15,185 nt of DNA from Paracoccaceae bacterium (GTDB taxonomy: Bacteria; Pseudomonadota; Alphaproteobacteria; Rhodobacterales; Rhodobacteraceae). Each line of letters starts with the position of its first letter. Position 1 is the first letter of the stretch. Location of the stretch: positions 1-15,185 of the forward strand of contig JABSSB010000147.1 in the NCBI GenBank assembly GCA_013214715.1. Direction: 5' to 3'. The translations under genes were made by a program, and so were the position numbers. Shown here one piece after another: positions 13,137-15,185 of this stretch. Below the pieces are notes generated by a model. That model was not told the origin of the DNA. It saw nothing but the letters and a program-made list of their open reading frames with translations, and made no database searches.

Positions 13137-15185
13137 TCAATCCAGCGACGCGATGGTAAAGGGCAAGCGTACCGTATCGCTGCCCAGGTAGATCCAGTTT
13201 TCACTGTCCAGAACCTCCTGCAGCTCATCCTCTTCCTCGGAGGCAAACCCGGTGAAGTTGAAGAGTGGGAAGCCGGTCACGCCAAGCGCGCCATTGCGGA
13301 ACACGTTGGTGCTGTCACCAAAGCTGCCATAGCGGACCGTGTCGATACTGGTTTCGACTCCGATCCCATAGACAAAGCCCTGCCCGCCATTGACGCTGAC
13401 ACCTTTCTCTCGGCGGTTCAGAACCAGCACGCGATCGGTCAGCAGATTGTTCTCGGCAAAGATGGTGAAACCGATCTCCCCTCCGAGATTTGCCAGAACC
13501 TGCGCGGTGTCCACCGTGCTGAGATCGTCATAGGTGGTCTGTGCAAACAGGCTGAAGCCACCCTGTCGGAAATAGGTGTCATCTTCGATCACCACCCGCT
13601 CGCCCAGCAACACCGGGCCGGAATGGTTGACCTCGCCAGTTCCGATAAAGACATCCTGAAGCGTGGCCACATAGACAGCCGGATCACGGGTTTCGACATC
13701 TGGGTTGGTGATGTCGAACGGATCCGTCACCGTCAACATGTCCCCCTCGCCCAGCGTGTTGACCACGACTTCGTCAGCCGCCTGCTCTTGCCCATCCCGG
13801 ATCGTGAAGATCAGACCATCTTCCGGCGTTTCGTCATGCAGATCGGCCGTGACGATATCACCCCGCAGGTTGATCTTGTCCTTCGCAGAGATCAGACCAC
13901 CGGTCAGCGCTGATCCATCGCCATAGGCGATCAGCGTTGCGGTGCGCGGAGACACCGCCGCACGCAGGCCATAGAAGGATGGCTCGACCAGGCGCAGCGC
14001 GGTTTCGTCACGCAGGTCGATCCGTGCCTCTCCAATCCGGGCCATGTCGAGATCGCCATTGGCGCTCAAGGTGATGTCGCCCGCCGCTCCCAAAAGGCCA
14101 ACTGTCAGGTTGCCGGCATCGACATCAAGTGCCAGGGATCCGGTCTGCGACAATGCATAGCCGATCAGCACATCGCCAGCGGTCTCGCGATAGCCAAGGT
14201 TACCCAGTGCGAAAAGACCAAGCTCAGCGCCTGCCGACGTGTCGGCCGTGAATTGAACAAGCGTCTCGCCAGCCATTTCGCCACCAAAGGCGTAAAGGCC
14301 GATTGTGGCGCCCGTAATCGTCGCGGCATCGCTGCGCAAACTGTTGGCCCAGGATAGGACTACATCGCCAGCACCGGCAGCCACATTGCCGACGATCAGA
14401 TCACCGCGCGCAAAGACATCCACCACCGCATCAGTGACCTGCGCAGCCTCCAGACGCACCGCATCTGTTTCAAGCACGTGCAAGTCGCCGGCCGTCACCG
14501 TTGCATCCAATCGATCGACCTGTGTGGTCAGACCGATCGGTCCCGCATTGGCCAAAGCACCCAGCCGAAGCGTCGTCAGGGCGCCCTTTTCATTGGCGGT
14601 CAGCGTCGTTCCGGTGCCGGCCTGCATAGTCAGCGTTCCTCCGACCGAGAGGACAAGGGCCAGATCCGTCGCATTCGTGGTTTCAAACTGTCCAATGACC
14701 ATGTCGCCGGCAACATCCACATCGATCGTTCCGGTCTTGGAATATACGGTCGACCCAGCAGAGAGCAGCGCGTTGCCTCCTACATCCATATCGATCGCGC
14801 CACCTTGGCTCGTGACCGAGCCACCAGCGGATTGATCCAGATCTCCGGTGACGGCCAGCATGATGGACTGGCCGGTGGTGGTGAGGTCGTAACCTGCATC
14901 AAAACGGGCATCGCCATCCACATTCACCGTAAGTGGCCCGGAGAAGCTTTGCAAGGACGCGGTCGCACCAATGTCAAAGGCCCCTGTGACACCCACTGTC
15001 AGTGCCCCGGCATCCGCCGTCAGGCCCAGGCCGGTGCCGATCGTGGCGCCTGCGCCCGCGCTCAGCGACAGATCGCCCGTTGTCGCACGCATCATCGCGG
15101 TATCACCCAGATCCAGCGCCCCGGTGGTCGACAGCGCGAGGCTGTCACCAGTGGCCGAGAAACGCTCACCAATGGTCACATCCCC
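13137..15185 (-). CDS. Filamentous haemagglutinin-like repetitive beta-helix protein, C-terminal part
   Basis: The last 682 residues of a large exported protein. The reading frame is open through the window edge at 15185, so the start is outside. The part from about 15185 to 14000 is made of degenerate repeats of roughly 20 residues rich in Gly, Asp, Thr, Ala, Leu and Val (variants of TTGDLSLSAG, GALTVGVTGAFDIG, VAGDMVIGQF), which is the pattern of right-handed parallel beta-helix stalks in two-partner-secretion (FhaB/TpsA) exoproteins. The final 300 residues are less repetitive and acidic, including a cluster EEEDEL and the end YLGSDTVRLPFTIASLD. There is almost no Cys. It should be a surface adhesin or secreted stalk. 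The N-terminal TPS domain and a FhaC-like partner would lie upstream on the - strand, outside the window. Unrelated to the operon on the other strand. Confidence 0.8.
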   Translation of the reverse strand, partial: GDVTIGERFSATGDSLALSTTGALDLGDTAMMRATTGDLSLSAGAGATIGTGLGLTADAGALTVGVTGAFDIGATASLQSFSGPLTVNVDGDARFDAGYDLTTTGQSIMLAVTGDLDQSAGGSVTSQGGAIDMDVGGNALLSAGSTVYSKTGTIDVDVAGDMVIGQFETTNATDLALVLSVGGTLTMQAGTGTTLTANEKGALTTLRLGALANAGPIGLTTQVDRLDATVTAGDLHVLETDAVRLEAAQVTDAVVDVFARGDLIVGNVAAGAGDVVLSWANSLRSDAATITGATIGLYAFGGEMAGETLVQFTADTSAGAELGLFALGNLGYRETAGDVLIGYALSQTGSLALDVDAGNLTVGLLGAAGDITLSANGDLDMARIGEARIDLRDETALRLVEPSFYGLRAAVSPRTATLIAYGDGSALTGGLISAKDKINLRGDIVTADLHDETPEDGLIFTIRDGQEQAADEVVVNTLGEGDMLTVTDPFDITNPDVETRDPAVYVATLQDVFIGTGEVNHSGPVLLGERVVIEDDTYFRQGGFSLFAQTTYDDLSTVDTAQVLANLGGEIGFTIFAENNLLTDRVLVLNRREKGVSVNGGQGFVYGIGVETSIDTVRYGSFGDSTNVFRNGALGVTGFPLFNFTGFASEEEDELQEVLDSENWIYLGSDTVRLPFTIASLD

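Noticed and set aside
14305..14835. Open + strand frame of 176 codons opposite the FhaB-like gene
   Set aside because: A Ser/Ala/Val-rich antisense shadow of a repetitive gene with no domain signature.

Overview
The window looks like a chromosomal accessory region of an alphaproteobacterium, most likely a marine Rhodobacteraceae (Roseobacter-type) member. This is inferred from the high-GC coding style, the tight ATGA-type gene overlaps, the alphaproteobacterial flavour of the ABC, metal-binding and FhaB-like proteins, and a dimethylglycine-dehydrogenase-like remnant. No database could be searched.

Region 1 (23-8165, + strand) is a compact nonribosomal peptide assembly line. A free-standing carrier protein (23-283) is followed after 4 nt by a 1361-residue synthetase (288-4373, C-A-PCP) and with zero spacing by a 1263-residue synthetase (4374-8165, C-A-PCP-TE). 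The striking feature is that the adenylation domain of the first synthetase is split between core motifs A8 and A10 by about 330 residues. The insert is a complete PP-loop ATP-pyrophosphatase domain: a CxxC/CxxC zinc knuckle, an SGGKDS PP-loop, then a CxxC and a distant conserved Cys. It resembles N-acetyl sugar amidotransferases (PseA/WbpG type) and, in its cysteine layout, the TtuA/NcsA tRNA thiolases. The pocket residues of the host A domain read as an Asn/Asp code. The likely logic is donor on the free carrier protein, then Asn or Asp (possibly converted to an amide, amidine or thioamide by the insert), then an unassigned second amino acid, then release by the thioesterase. The enzyme that loads the free carrier protein is not in the window.

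Region 2 (8227-12671, + strand) starts 61 nt later and may be in the same transcript. It holds six tightly packed genes: a membrane-anchored 195-residue protein with an HxxHxH cluster, a LolD/MacB-type ATPase, an FtsX-type permease, a DUF4198 protein, a small exported protein, and a ZnuA-like binding protein with a His-rich loop. Both exported proteins in the middle are predicted to begin with histidine after signal-peptide removal. The theme is periplasmic metal handling. A peptide synthetase next to this set suggests a metallophore and its transport system, but that is a hypothesis.

Region 3 (12672-13136) has no intact gene. It holds a possible terminator, the 3' end of a broken GcvT-type (dimethylglycine/sarcosine dehydrogenase-like) gene on the - strand, the right end of an IS3-family element with the C-terminal piece of its transposase, and a good terminator for the next gene.

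Region 4 (13137-15185, - strand) is the C-terminal 682 residues of a very large filamentous-haemagglutinin-like beta-helix protein whose start lies beyond the window. No convincing promoter was found for the + strand genes inside the window, so the promoter is probably upstream of base 1.
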